From assembly GCA_023424015.1 (NCBI GenBank), contig JAFAEM010000032.1:1-64000 (forward strand): a stretch of 64,000 nucleotides of DNA, in the 5' to 3' direction. The stretch comes from Bacteroidota bacterium. Lineage in GTDB: Bacteria > Bacteroidota > Bacteroidia > Chitinophagales > Chitinophagaceae. Positions within the stretch are counted from its first letter, which is position 1; every line of letters begins with the position of its first letter. The notes under the pieces are model-generated. The model was not told the origin of the DNA. It did no database searches and saw only the letters and a program-made list of their open reading frames with translations. The position numbers were made by a program, and so were the translations under genes. Of this stretch, positions 26,979 to 35,807 are shown one piece after another.

Positions 26979-29645
26979 CTACTTCAACATATTCTTGATC
27001 TCCTGCAGCTTCAACAATGCTTCCACCGGGGTCAGCCGGTTTATATCTGTGTTATCCAGCAATTTCCTGATCTCTTCAAAAGTTTCGCTATGCGCATCGA
27101 AAATGGAAAGCTGCATTTGAGGTAAACCCAGGCTTTTCACTTTTTCCCTGATATCGCTAGCCCTGGTAACTTCCTGTTTACCGGCATCGGAATCAGAGTC
27201 ACCATTCACTACATGTTTGGATTCAAGTTGTGACAGGATCTCATTTGCCCGGTCGATCAGTCCGGGTGGCATGCCTGCCATTTTTGCCACGTGGATACCG
27301 AAGCTGTGAGTGCTGCCACCGGGGGCCAGTTTGCGGAGAAAAATAATCTTATTTCCAATTTCCTTGTTGGTGATATGATAATTCTTTATTCGTCCAAGTT
27401 TCTCTTCCAGTTCGTTGAGTTCATGATAATGCGTTGCGAACAGCGTAAGCGGCTGTTGCGGAGTATTGTGTAAATATTCCGCGATGCTCCACGCAATCGA
27501 TATTCCATCGTAAGTGGATGTGCCGCGCCCGATCTCATCCAGGAGGATCAGGCTTCGTGGCGTGACATTATTGATGATCGAAGCGGTTTCGTTCATTTCA
27601 ACCATGAAGGTGGATTCGCCGCCACTAAGGTTATCTGATGCGCCAACGCGGGTAAATATTTTATCCGTAAGCGGGATCCTGGCTTCGGTGGCCGGCACAA
27701 AACTCCCCATATGCGCCATCAAAGTGATAAGCGCTGTCTGGCGTAGCAATGCACTTTTACCACTCATATTGGGTCCGGTCAGGATAATGATCTGCTGATC
27801 GGTTTTGTTTAACTCAAGATCGTTGTGGATGTAGCTTTCCCCAGCGGGCAGGTATCGTTCTATAACAGGATGGCGACCTTCTCTTACCTGCCATTCCACA
27901 CCGGTATGTAAAACCGGTTTCTTATATTGGAGTTGCAACGCGTTTTGGGCAAAACAGCAAAGGCAATCCAGTATAGCGATTATATTACCGTTGTTTTGAA
28001 CTGCTGCGAGATAATCAAATAATTCGCTGAGCAGTAAATCATACAACTGCAATTCCAGCCGGAGAATTTTTTCCTCCGCTCCCGTTATCTTTTCCTCATA
28101 ATCTTTTAGCTCGGTTGTAATAAATCTTTCTGCGTTGGCCAGTGTCTGCTTGCGCATCCACTCAGGTGGAACTTTGTTCTTGTGCAGGTTGGTCACTTCG
28201 AGGTAATAACCAAAAACGTTGTTAAAACCAATCTTTAAAGAATTGATCCCTGTCTTCTCAATCTCTTTTTGTTGCAGCTGCACCAGGTATTCCTTACCTG
28301 AGTGTGAGATCTTTCTGAGCTCATCCAGTTCGCTATTCACACCTGCATTGATCATCCCCCCTTTAGCGGCAATGGCTGGTGGGTTGCTGACAATTTCAAG
28401 GAATATCTTATCGGCGATATAAGGACAGGGATTGAGGGCATCACCCAGTCGCTTCAGGTATTCACTCTCTGAACCTGCACAAAGTTCTTTAATGATGGCT
28501 ACTTGTTGCAGTCCCTTAGCTAACTGTAATACTTCTCTCGGGTTGATCCGTTTAGTAGGTATTTTTGAAACCAACCTTTCGATGTCTCCACATTGCCGGA
28601 CCGCATGCGAAATTTTGTTACGGAGATCCGTTTCTTTTATCAAAAACTCAACCAGGTCCAGGCGTTCGTTGATCTTGTTGATGTCTTTCAACGGGAAAAT
28701 GATCCAACGCTTAAGCAGGCGTGCTCCCATGGGCGACACCGTATTATCCAATACATTTAGTAAAGAATGCTGGCCTTCCGCACTGGTCCAGTTGGCAGCG
28801 GTTGGTATCAGTTCGAGGTTGCGGATTGTAAAGCGATCCATCCAAAGAAAATCATCACGGTCGATGCGTTGCAGCGAAGTGATATGTTGGAGATTGGGAT
28901 GCTCTGTGTCTTTGAGGTAATGGATGATAGCACCGGCGGCAATCAGGCCATTGTCAAGATCATCCACCCCAAATCCTTTCAGGGAATGAGTCTGGAAATG
29001 TTTTAACAGGGTATCTTCCGCGTATACAGTATCAAAGATCCATTCGTCGAGGGTGTAGGTATATATCTTGCCGCCAAACCATTCCTTGAAATTCTTTTGC
29101 TTATGTCTTTGAAAGATGACTTCCGCAGGTTTGAAACTTTGTATTAGTTTATCTGCGTATTCACGGTCTCCTTCCGCAACCAGGAATTCTCCTGTTGAAA
29201 TATCCAGGAAAGCGAGACCGAACTTTTCATTTTCCGCAAAGTGCACCCCTGCCAAAAAATTATTACTATGATGTTCGAGCAATTTGTCGTTGAGCGCTGT
29301 GCCGGGCGTCACCATTTCTGTTACACCTCTTTTGACAACTCCTTTAGCCTGTTTGGGATCTTCCAGCTGATCACAGATCGCGACACGGTAGCCGGCCTTT
29401 ACAAGTTTGTGGAGGTAGGTGTCGAGTGCATGGTGTGGGAAACCGGCCAGTTCCAGGGAGGAAGCCGCACCGTTATTTCGTTTGGTTAGAGTGATACCCA
29501 ATACCCTTGAGGCAATGACCGCATCCTGTCCGAAAGTCTCATAAAAGTCGCCGACACGAAACAGCAGAATGGCATCCGGGTATTTTTGTTTGATGGCCCG
29601 GTGCTGCTGCATCATAGGTGTTTCGTCTGTTTTGATCTTCGCCAT
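26979..29645 (-). CDS. mutS: DNA mismatch repair protein MutS
   Basis: Recognises mismatches and starts repair. The N-terminal Phe-x-Glu mismatch reader is visible in GDFYETFG. Connector, lever and clamp domains follow, then the ATPase with Walker A GPNMSGKS, signature DNLSGGESTFMVEM and Walker B/switch LILLDEIGRGTSTYDG. The C-terminus has the helix-turn-helix dimer region. At 888 residues the length fits MutS1. The ATG at 29645 was chosen over one 22 codons upstream because family similarity (AKIKTDETPMMQQH) begins there. Confidence 0.96.
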   Translation of the reverse strand: MAKIKTDETPMMQQHRAIKQKYPDAILLFRVGDFYETFGQDAVIASRVLGITLTKRNNGAASSLELAGFPHHALDTYLHKLVKAGYRVAICDQLEDPKQAKGVVKRGVTEMVTPGTALNDKLLEHHSNNFLAGVHFAENEKFGLAFLDISTGEFLVAEGDREYADKLIQSFKPAEVIFQRHKQKNFKEWFGGKIYTYTLDEWIFDTVYAEDTLLKHFQTHSLKGFGVDDLDNGLIAAGAIIHYLKDTEHPNLQHITSLQRIDRDDFLWMDRFTIRNLELIPTAANWTSAEGQHSLLNVLDNTVSPMGARLLKRWIIFPLKDINKINERLDLVEFLIKETDLRNKISHAVRQCGDIERLVSKIPTKRINPREVLQLAKGLQQVAIIKELCAGSESEYLKRLGDALNPCPYIADKIFLEIVSNPPAIAAKGGMINAGVNSELDELRKISHSGKEYLVQLQQKEIEKTGINSLKIGFNNVFGYYLEVTNLHKNKVPPEWMRKQTLANAERFITTELKDYEEKITGAEEKILRLELQLYDLLLSELFDYLAAVQNNGNIIAILDCLCCFAQNALQLQYKKPVLHTGVEWQVREGRHPVIERYLPAGESYIHNDLELNKTDQQIIILTGPNMSGKSALLRQTALITLMAHMGSFVPATEARIPLTDKIFTRVGASDNLSGGESTFMVEMNETASIINNVTPRSLILLDEIGRGTSTYDGISIAWSIAEYLHNTPQQPLTLFATHYHELNELEEKLGRIKNYHITNKEIGNKIIFLRKLAPGGSTHSFGIHVAKMAGMPPGLIDRANEILSQLESKHVVNGDSDSDAGKQEVTRASDIREKVKSLGLPQMQLSIFDAHSETFEEIRKLLDNTDINRLTPVEALLKLQEIKNMLK

Positions 29646-29829
29646 ATCCTGTACCCGCCTGGGGAGTGGCAAAAATAAGGAAGTGCAGGGGGAACCGCAG
29701 CGTGAAAACACCAGGCGTGCATAACTGTTAGAACTGCGGGCATAACTAAAAAAAAGGGAATTTTACACCTTATTTCGTGGCAGTTTAGCCAAACAATCTT
29801 TAGCTTAGGATTTCCAGAAATGAATTGAA

Positions 29830-30966
29830 ATGAAAAAAATCCTGAAGAGCATTCTGCTATTATTGCTAGCCATCATTCTTTTGTTTACCATCTATGCATT
29901 TGCCAGCGGCAGAACATACCTGTTTAAGGCCATCATCTACAACTTTGCAGATATCGACGACTATACCATATTTGATAATAATATAGTGGAGGCGGGTACG
30001 GCACAGCCCTGGCCTGTTTCCGGTTCTTACAATAAAATAAGTGTTCCTGGTGAGCTCGATCAACTATTGAGCTCATTAAAGACAGTGGGTCTTGTGGTGA
30101 TAAAAAACGACTCCCTCTTGTACGAGCGCTATTGGGATGGTTATAGTGATTCTTCCTATTCAAATTCATTTTCTGTTGCAAAAAGCATCACCAGCCTATT
30201 GATCGGCGTAGCTATCAGGGAGGGTAAAATACAATCCATCGACGAGCCGGTCAGCAATTACCTTCCAGAGTTCAGGGAGGGTCTGGGAGCCAAACTTCTG
30301 ATCAGGCACCTGCTCACCATGAGCAGTGGCAGTGACTGGGATGAGTCTTATGCCAATCCCTTGTCGGTTACAACAGAGTCATATTACGGCAGTGATCTAT
30401 ATAAAACAGCTACCGGGGTAAAGATTGTGCGGGAGCCCGGAACTTATCATAGTTATAAATCAGGCGATACAGAATTACTGGGTCTGATTCTTACCAAAGC
30501 AACCGGCAAATCAGTGAGCCAATATGCATCAGATGTATTGTGGAAGCCCCTGGGGGCGGAACATCCGGCAAAATGGAGCCTTGATAAAAAAGGTGGTAAT
30601 GAAAAATCATTTTGTTGTTTCAATACCAATGCCCGGGACTTTGCCAGGATAGGGCAGTTAATGCTGGACAGCGGACGATGGAGGGGTCAGGCGATCATCG
30701 ATTCAGCTTTTTATAGGCAATCCATCACCGCCTGCGGAATTCCCGACGAAGGTGAAACGCCCTGTGATTATTATGGATATCAATGGTGGATATATCCAAA
30801 TGTTACCGGAGTCTTTTATGCCAGGGGGATCCTTGGTCAATATATCATAGTTATCCCTTCAAAGGATATTGTCATTGTCAGGCTGGGTCATAAGCGTTCC
30901 GAAAATTATGTAGATAGTGCGCCGAAGGAGGTCGGGGAACTGATCAATTGGGGAATGGGATTGTAG
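29830..30966 (+). CDS. Serine hydrolase, beta-lactamase class C-like, membrane-anchored
   Basis: Residues 5-27 form an N-terminal signal or anchor; the rest is a class C beta-lactamase/DD-peptidase fold. The nucleophile motif SVAK (Ser115, Lys118) is followed by YHSYKSGD, where the second-motif Tyr lies, and by HKRSE near the C-terminus in place of KTG. Such proteins include esterases, peptidases and penicillin-recognising enzymes; the motifs are not enough to choose. The gene stands alone between mutS and a methylase gene. Confidence 0.82.
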   Translation: MKKILKSILLLLLAIILLFTIYAFASGRTYLFKAIIYNFADIDDYTIFDNNIVEAGTAQPWPVSGSYNKISVPGELDQLLSSLKTVGLVVIKNDSLLYERYWDGYSDSSYSNSFSVAKSITSLLIGVAIREGKIQSIDEPVSNYLPEFREGLGAKLLIRHLLTMSSGSDWDESYANPLSVTTESYYGSDLYKTATGVKIVREPGTYHSYKSGDTELLGLILTKATGKSVSQYASDVLWKPLGAEHPAKWSLDKKGGNEKSFCCFNTNARDFARIGQLMLDSGRWRGQAIIDSAFYRQSITACGIPDEGETPCDYYGYQWWIYPNVTGVFYARGILGQYIIVIPSKDIVIVRLGHKRSENYVDSAPKEVGELINWGMGL

Positions 30967-31014
30967 AGGTAAACCTGCCCCCCTTCACCAGACGGTATTA
31001 CTTATCCACTTCCT

Positions 31015-31022
31015 TAATTTTG
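31015..31022 (+). promoter_or_regulatory. -7 element placed five bases before the methylase ATG
   Basis: TAATTTTG (31015-31022) matches TAnnTTTG, and the ATG follows at 31027. If used, the mRNA would be leaderless or nearly so. No good -33 partner is evident. Confidence 0.45.
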
Positions 31023-31026
31023 CGCC

Positions 31027-31551
31027 ATGCGAAAACTAAGCATGGAAGAACTGGGCCGCAAATCGGTGGACGAGTTCAGGAATTCGCCCAAAAACCCGGT
31101 GATCGCGATTTTGGAGAATGTCAGAAGCGCTTACAATGTGGGAAGTGTATTCCGTACGGCGGATGCTTTCCTGATCGAGGCCATCTATCTCACGGGTTAT
31201 ACTGCCCGGCCCCCACACAAAGAGATCAGGAAAACTGCCCTGGGTGCGGAAGAAACTGTAGACTGGATACATTTTGCCAATGCAAAAGAAGCAATAACAG
31301 TATTGAAACAAAACGGATATACCGTTTTTGCGGTAGAGCAGGTAGAGAATAGCATATCGCTGGAGAAGTTCGATAACCAGGGAAAAATCGCTGTCGTTTT
31401 TGGAAATGAGGTAACGGGCGTGGAGCAATCAACTATTGCACTGTGTGACGGGTGCCTGGAAATTCCTCAACTGGGTATGAAACACTCGCTCAATATTGCC
31501 ACCGCGGCTGGCGTTGTCTTATGGGAACTGGTGAGGAAAAGGCTGGCATAA
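31027..31551 (+). CDS. TrmH/SpoU-family RNA 2'-O-methyltransferase
   Basis: A SPOUT-class methyltransferase of 174 residues. The three family motifs are clear: NVRSAYNVGSVFRTADAF (motif 1), VFGNEVTGV (motif 2) and IPQLGMKHSLNIATAAGVV (motif 3, trefoil knot and SAM site). There is no extra RNA-binding domain, as in TrmL-like or TrmH-core proteins. The target nucleotide (tRNA or rRNA) cannot be decided from sequence. Confidence 0.9.
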   Translation: MRKLSMEELGRKSVDEFRNSPKNPVIAILENVRSAYNVGSVFRTADAFLIEAIYLTGYTARPPHKEIRKTALGAEETVDWIHFANAKEAITVLKQNGYTVFAVEQVENSISLEKFDNQGKIAVVFGNEVTGVEQSTIALCDGCLEIPQLGMKHSLNIATAAGVVLWELVRKRLA

Positions 31552-31612
31552 AAAGGTGAAAACACCGCAGGGATTTGATGCTATTTTCTTTCATTTGACA
31601 ATGAAAATGCTT

Positions 31613-31643
31613 CGTAGCCGGTCGCAATTTGCGACCGGCTACG
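31613..31643. repeat. Perfect palindrome, copy 1 (15-bp arms)
   Basis: Arms of 15 bases, centred on T31628, contain the core GTCGCAATTTGCGAC with flanks CGTAGCCG and CGGCTACG. It lies between the methylase and ORF6N genes. The same core recurs at 31716 and, inside the ORF6N gene, at 31954. No T tract follows, so a terminator is not indicated. Confidence 0.85.
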
Positions 31644-31715
31644 GAATAGTTTTATGTTAAAAAAACCGGTTCCATAGCCTTTATATTTATTTTGTTTTCA
31701 TGGGAAGCGCGACAG

Positions 31716-31736
31716 CCGGTCGCAAATTGCGACCGG
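31716..31736. repeat. Perfect palindrome, copy 2 (10-bp arms), in the ORF6N leader
   Basis: Arms CCGGTCGCAA and TTGCGACCGG are centred on A31726. The palindrome ends 16 bases before the probable original ATG (31753) of the ORF6N gene, where an operator or a translation-blocking hairpin could act. Confidence 0.85.
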
Positions 31737-31819
31737 ATTAAGTTAATGTTTATGGCTAAGCGTATTGTTGTTCCTTACGAGAAAATGACCGCGCCATACT
31801 GCTTATTCGAAACAAGCGG

Positions 31820-32278
31820 GTGATGTTGGATGCAGACCTGGCGCTGGTATTTGGCACTACTACCAAGCGACTCAATGAACGGGTCAGGCGAAACACAGAC
31901 CGGTTTCCCAGCGATTTTTTCTTTCAGCTGACAAAAGAGGAAAAGGACTGGGCGGTCGCAAATTGCGACCACCTTGGGCAGCTAAAATTCTCAACGGTGA
32001 ATCCCTACGCGTTTACTGAGCATGGCACCATTATGCTGGCGGCAATACTGAATACCCCGGTGGCGGTTGCAGCAAGTGTAGCGGTTGTTCGCGCTTTTGT
32101 AAAACTGAGAGAGATATTGTCGCAAAACAAAGATCTTGCTAAAAAAATAAGCGAGTTGGAAGGCAAATATGATCGCCAGTTATCGGTGATATTTGACGCA
32201 ATTCGGAAATTAATGCAATTGCCACAACAGGTAAAACGGGCGAGAATCGGGTATAGAAGATCAAATGAAAAGGATTAG
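31820..32278 (+). CDS. ORF6N domain protein, 5' end apparently frameshifted
   Basis: The ORF6N domain, a DNA-binding-like domain found in phage and bacterial proteins, is recognised from VMLDADLALVFGTTTKRLNE, RFPSDFFFQLTKEE and NPYAFTEHGTIMLAAILN, followed by a coiled-coil-like tail. Current translation can begin only at GTG 31820 or ATG 31823. Upstream in the same frame AILLIRNKR matches the missing family N-terminus, while MAKRIVVPYEKMT (from 31753) in another frame matches the residues before that. A one-base insertion near 31785-31797 would explain this. The gene may be a pseudogene, use a short start, or reflect a sequencing error. The palindrome at 31954 encodes VANCD within it. Confidence 0.72.
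   Translation: MMLDADLALVFGTTTKRLNERVRRNTDRFPSDFFFQLTKEEKDWAVANCDHLGQLKFSTVNPYAFTEHGTIMLAAILNTPVAVAASVAVVRAFVKLREILSQNKDLAKKISELEGKYDRQLSVIFDAIRKLMQLPQQVKRARIGYRRSNEKD
31954..31970. repeat. Palindrome, copy 3, inside the ORF6N coding sequence
   Basis: GGTCGCAA-A-TTGCGACC has perfect 8-base arms. Its core GTC GCA AAT TGC GAC reads Val-Ala-Asn-Cys-Asp in frame, a stretch I recall as frequent in ORF6N proteins. The central A matches copy 2, so copies 2 and 3 share orientation. Confidence 0.85.
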
Positions 32279-32327
32279 GAACAATGGGCAGTATAAAAAC
32301 ACTATTTATTACACCTAGATTTGCATC

Positions 32328-33260
32328 ATGAACACTGTCAAAAACTATCTTTCTCTTATAAAATTCTCTCATACCATCTTCGCCATGCCCTTCGCTATGA
32401 TCGGCTTTTTCCTGGGCGTAGCGGGGGCTGCTGTCTCTATCGTACCAGGCTGGCATACACCTGTTTTTCTTGACGAGTTTTCTGAAGCGCAATATTTTTC
32501 TTTTACCGGTCAGTTAGCGATTAAATTGTTGCTCGTTATCGCCTGCATGATCTTTGCGCGCAGTGCGGCAATGGCTTTTAACCGTTATCTCGACCGGAGT
32601 TTTGATGCAAAAAACCCCAGGACTGCCATTCGTGAGATACCGGCCGGCATTCTGCAGGCCAACAACGTTTTACTTTTTACCATCATTAATTGTGTATTGT
32701 TTATCGTCTGCACTTTTTTTATCAACCGGCTTTGTTTTTACCTGTCGCCTTTTGCTCTGCTGGTAGTATTAGGTTATAGTTATACCAAGCGGTTTACACC
32801 TCTTTGCCATTTAGTTTTAGGACTTGGCCTGTCGCTTGCACCCATTGGTGCATACCTGGCAGTTGCGGGTCAATTTTCCCTGTTGCCGATCCTTTTTTCG
32901 CTGGCCGTTATTTTCTGGGTCAGCGGTTTTGATATTATCTACGCGTTGCAGGATGAGGAGTTTGATAAATCGCAAAACCTCTATTCCATTCCGGCCAGCC
33001 TGGGTAAGGCTAAAGCACTGCGGGTATCTGAATTATTACATGTTATCAGTTCAGCTTGCGTGATCGCCGCCGGCTTCTACGGTGATTTTGGCTGGTTGTA
33101 CTGGATCGGCATCGCAGTGTTTGCAGGAATGTTATTTTACCAGCATTCAATTATAAAGCCCACCGACCTGCGAAGGGTAAACCTTGCTTTTATGACTGCA
33201 AATGGAATCGCCAGTGTAGTATTTGCCGTATTTGTTATTGCTGACCTGTTCGTTAATTAA
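32328..33260 (+). CDS. UbiA-family prenyltransferase (probably menaquinone pathway)
   Basis: An integral-membrane aromatic prenyltransferase with eight to nine helices. The two Mg-diphosphate motifs are NRYLDRSFDAKNPRT (residues ~84-98) and DIIYALQDEEFD (~205-216). It resembles the UbiA-like protein MqnP/4-hydroxybenzoate polyprenyltransferase used for quinone synthesis. Because no ubiquinone genes are expected in Bacteroidota, a menaquinone role is more likely. The substrate is not fixed by sequence. Confidence 0.88.
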   Translation: MNTVKNYLSLIKFSHTIFAMPFAMIGFFLGVAGAAVSIVPGWHTPVFLDEFSEAQYFSFTGQLAIKLLLVIACMIFARSAAMAFNRYLDRSFDAKNPRTAIREIPAGILQANNVLLFTIINCVLFIVCTFFINRLCFYLSPFALLVVLGYSYTKRFTPLCHLVLGLGLSLAPIGAYLAVAGQFSLLPILFSLAVIFWVSGFDIIYALQDEEFDKSQNLYSIPASLGKAKALRVSELLHVISSACVIAAGFYGDFGWLYWIGIAVFAGMLFYQHSIIKPTDLRRVNLAFMTANGIASVVFAVFVIADLFVN

Positions 33261-33436
33261 GAGTTTCACTTTAAGCATAACAAATAAGGATCGGTTGCTC
33301 TTCGTTGTTTTCGATTTGGTTTCCCTAAACACAGTAAATACAATGAACAATGACGGGTCGGTGAACAACGCGAAAGCCCCACTTCTGCAACCAGCATCGT
33401 ATAAGTAATACTTAACTTCGCGCCGAAATCAACTCT

Positions 33437-33847
33437 ATGCCCCGAATCATTGCTATCGACTATGGACTAAAAAGAACCGGCCTTGCCACCACCGATCCTT
33501 TGCAAATTATTGCGACCGGGCTTACAACTATAGAATCGAAGCAACTGATCCCTTTTCTCAAAGACTATTTTTCGAAGGAACAGGTGGAACTGATCATCAT
33601 CGGCGAACCCAAAAACTGGGACGACAGCGACACCCATGCCACGCCCCTGGTGGAAAAATGTATCCAGGAATTGAAAAAGAACTTCCCTTCCATACCCATA
33701 CAGCGTGTCGACGAGCGCTACACCTCCAAAATGGCTAAGGATGCCATGCTCGAAATGGGCCTGAAAAAGGCACAACGCCGCAACAAAGCCCTGGTGGATG
33801 AGATCGCCGCTACTATTATGCTCCAGGAGTATATGAGAAATAGTTAA
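33437..33847 (+). CDS. ruvX: Putative pre-16S rRNA nuclease / Holliday junction resolvase YqgF (RuvX)
   Basis: An RNase H-like fold protein of 136 residues. Acidic active-site positions are seen in IIAIDYGLKRTGLA (Asp7), IIGEPKNWDDS and the C-terminal DEIAATIML. VDERYTS is the family signature. E. coli YqgF trims pre-16S rRNA; the older Holliday-resolvase name is less well supported. It is followed at 89 bases by def. Confidence 0.94.
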   Translation: MPRIIAIDYGLKRTGLATTDPLQIIATGLTTIESKQLIPFLKDYFSKEQVELIIIGEPKNWDDSDTHATPLVEKCIQELKKNFPSIPIQRVDERYTSKMAKDAMLEMGLKKAQRRNKALVDEIAATIMLQEYMRNS

Positions 33848-33936
33848 AGCCCGGTACCCGGGTAGGTAAATCTGCGGATATGGCCTAAATTTGCAGCCTG
33901 AATTAGCAGTAATAATCAACTTTTAAACTCGTCAAA

Positions 33937-34518
33937 TTGATCTTTCCGATAGTAGCATACGGTCACCCGGTTTTAAGAAAAGTGGCCACCGATATTGACC
34001 CCGATTATCCAGGCCTGCCCAAGCTGATCGAGGATATGTGGGAAACGATGTATGCGAGTGCAGGAGTCGGGCTCGCGGCACCGCAGGTGAACAAACCCAT
34101 CCGGCTTTTCGTCGTGGATACCGCGCAGATGTTTGCCAACATGGATGATGATGAAAAACAGGATTTTCCTGATGCACCGGGTATCAAATCTGTTTTTATA
34201 AATGCACGGATCGTAGAGCTTGACGGCGATGAATGGCCATATAATGAAGGCTGTCTGAGTATTCCCAAGATCAGGGAAGACATTTTGAGGCAGGATACGG
34301 TTACTCTTGAATACCAGGACGAGAATTTTGAAACCTATACCAAAACGTTTACCGGCCTTTCCGCAAGGGTCATACAACATGAATATGATCACCTGGAAGG
34401 CAAGCTGTTTATCGATTATATTTCTCCGCTGAAAAGGAAACTGATGAAGGGCAAACTGACCGATATCTCAAAAGGGAAGATCAGCGTAGACTATAAAATG
34501 CTTTTTCCTGATAAATAG
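33937..34518 (+). CDS. def: Peptide deformylase
   Basis: Removes the formyl group from nascent proteins. Motif 1 is GVGLAAPQ (residues 43-50), motif 2 EGCLS with metal ligand Cys106, and motif 3 HEYDH with ligands His148 and His152 and catalytic Glu149. At 193 residues it is a usual Bacteroidota length. The start is TTG (33937), supported by the conserved MxxPIVxYGxPVLR start; no in-frame ATG lies nearby. The next gene begins three bases after its stop. Confidence 0.96.
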   Translation: MIFPIVAYGHPVLRKVATDIDPDYPGLPKLIEDMWETMYASAGVGLAAPQVNKPIRLFVVDTAQMFANMDDDEKQDFPDAPGIKSVFINARIVELDGDEWPYNEGCLSIPKIREDILRQDTVTLEYQDENFETYTKTFTGLSARVIQHEYDHLEGKLFIDYISPLKRKLMKGKLTDISKGKISVDYKMLFPDK

Positions 34519-34521
34519 CTC

Positions 34522-35463
34522 ATGCGGAAATATACAGCCAGCATACTTTTTACCTTTGTCCTGCTGACCACCCTTCGGGCGCAAACCGATTCACTCGATA
34601 ATGAGAAGTTGGCCCGCATGGTCAATCTTTCGGAAGTGGTCGTGCGCAGCGATATCAATGTCGCTGATTTTATCGCCCGTGTTAAGAATGACACGACTTT
34701 TTACAAGGCCTTTAAAAACCTGCATGTCCTGGGTTTCACTTCCCTGAATGATATTCGGATCCTCGATAAAAAGGGACGTGAAAAAGCTTCGATGCAAAGC
34801 AGAACCCGGCAGTTGAGGGATAACGACTGTCGTAGTATGGAAACGACCAGCGAAACCACCACTGGCGATTTTTATACTGATAGCAGGAGCTATAATTATT
34901 ACACGGCGGAGTTATATGCCGGTTTGTTTTTCACAAATGGACGAGTTTGTGGAGAAGGTAATATTGTGCACGGCACGAGGTTCGACGCACGTGGAAAAAA
35001 AGGAACGGCGAAGCATAAGGAGCAACTCAAGATGTTGTTCTTTAACCCCGGTAAGAAAATACCAGGCATACCTTTTATTGGCAATAAGATCAACATTTTT
35101 GATCCGGATGTGGCTGTCTATTATGATTTTGAGATCGACCAGGTTGAATATGAAGGCAGGTCCTGTTATCTTTTTTCCATTAAATCAAAAGAAACCCTCA
35201 CCCCGGGACAAAACGATAAGATCGTTATCGATAACATGATCACCTGGTTTGACGCAAAGACGATGGAAGTGCTGGCCCGCAATTATAACCTCAGTTATGA
35301 CGCCGGTGTGTATGACTTTGATGTAAGCATGGAAGTGCAGATGACAAAATTTGGCGACTATCTTGTCCCCAAAACTTTACGGTACAAAGGCAATTGGGAC
35401 GTAGTGCTAAAGAAAAGAGAGCGGGGTGTTTTCACGGCTACCTTATTCGATTTTGAGAAATAA
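34522..35463 (+). CDS. Secreted protein of unknown function
   Basis: Family not recognised. A signal peptide (~1-20, ending TLRAQ) is followed by about 290 residues of mostly beta structure without recognised motifs; it resembles other outer-envelope proteins of the phylum only in general form. It starts three bases after def and is probably co-transcribed. The two Cys near residue 100-150 and one near 215 may or may not pair. No function can be assigned. Confidence 0.7.
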   Translation: MRKYTASILFTFVLLTTLRAQTDSLDNEKLARMVNLSEVVVRSDINVADFIARVKNDTTFYKAFKNLHVLGFTSLNDIRILDKKGREKASMQSRTRQLRDNDCRSMETTSETTTGDFYTDSRSYNYYTAELYAGLFFTNGRVCGEGNIVHGTRFDARGKKGTAKHKEQLKMLFFNPGKKIPGIPFIGNKINIFDPDVAVYYDFEIDQVEYEGRSCYLFSIKSKETLTPGQNDKIVIDNMITWFDAKTMEVLARNYNLSYDAGVYDFDVSMEVQMTKFGDYLVPKTLRYKGNWDVVLKKRERGVFTATLFDFEK

Positions 35464-35807
35464 ACCATGCTCCCCAAATTCCTGACTGCTAATACCTAAT
35501 CATAATTGTCCGGGGAACAACGGAATACTATAAACCACGGCGCGCACGGCGAGCACAGCGAAAGCCGTCTACGTGTTTAAAAATCCGCTACGGAAAACTG
35601 GACATGCTAATACTCCGCAGTGCCCGCTCGCTCTTTGCGCTTTGTTTTCCTGACACATCGGGATATTTGAACTGGACCAGTAAAGAGAACAGTCTCCAGG
35701 AAAAATAAAGCAAAGCACCTGTTAAAGTAATTGTCATTGAAACAGCGCGGGTCAAAGGTCTTGACAACAATCCAAAATTTTATTCCGGATAGCATGGACA
35801 CTAATTA
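35464..35807. repeat. Non-coding gap with an inverted pair of 9-bp arrays
   Basis: No gene is supported. Nonamers resembling CACGGCGAG run at 35536-35562, and the complementary orientation, CTCYKCGSG-like nonamers, runs at 35613-35648. The pair flanks about 50 bases. Two small reading frames on the minus strand (about 60 codons) have no recognisable protein character. Confidence 0.6.

Noticed and set aside
35588..35801. Two small minus-strand frames after the secreted protein gene
   Set aside because: No start signal, no protein-like composition, and they overlap the nonamer arrays.
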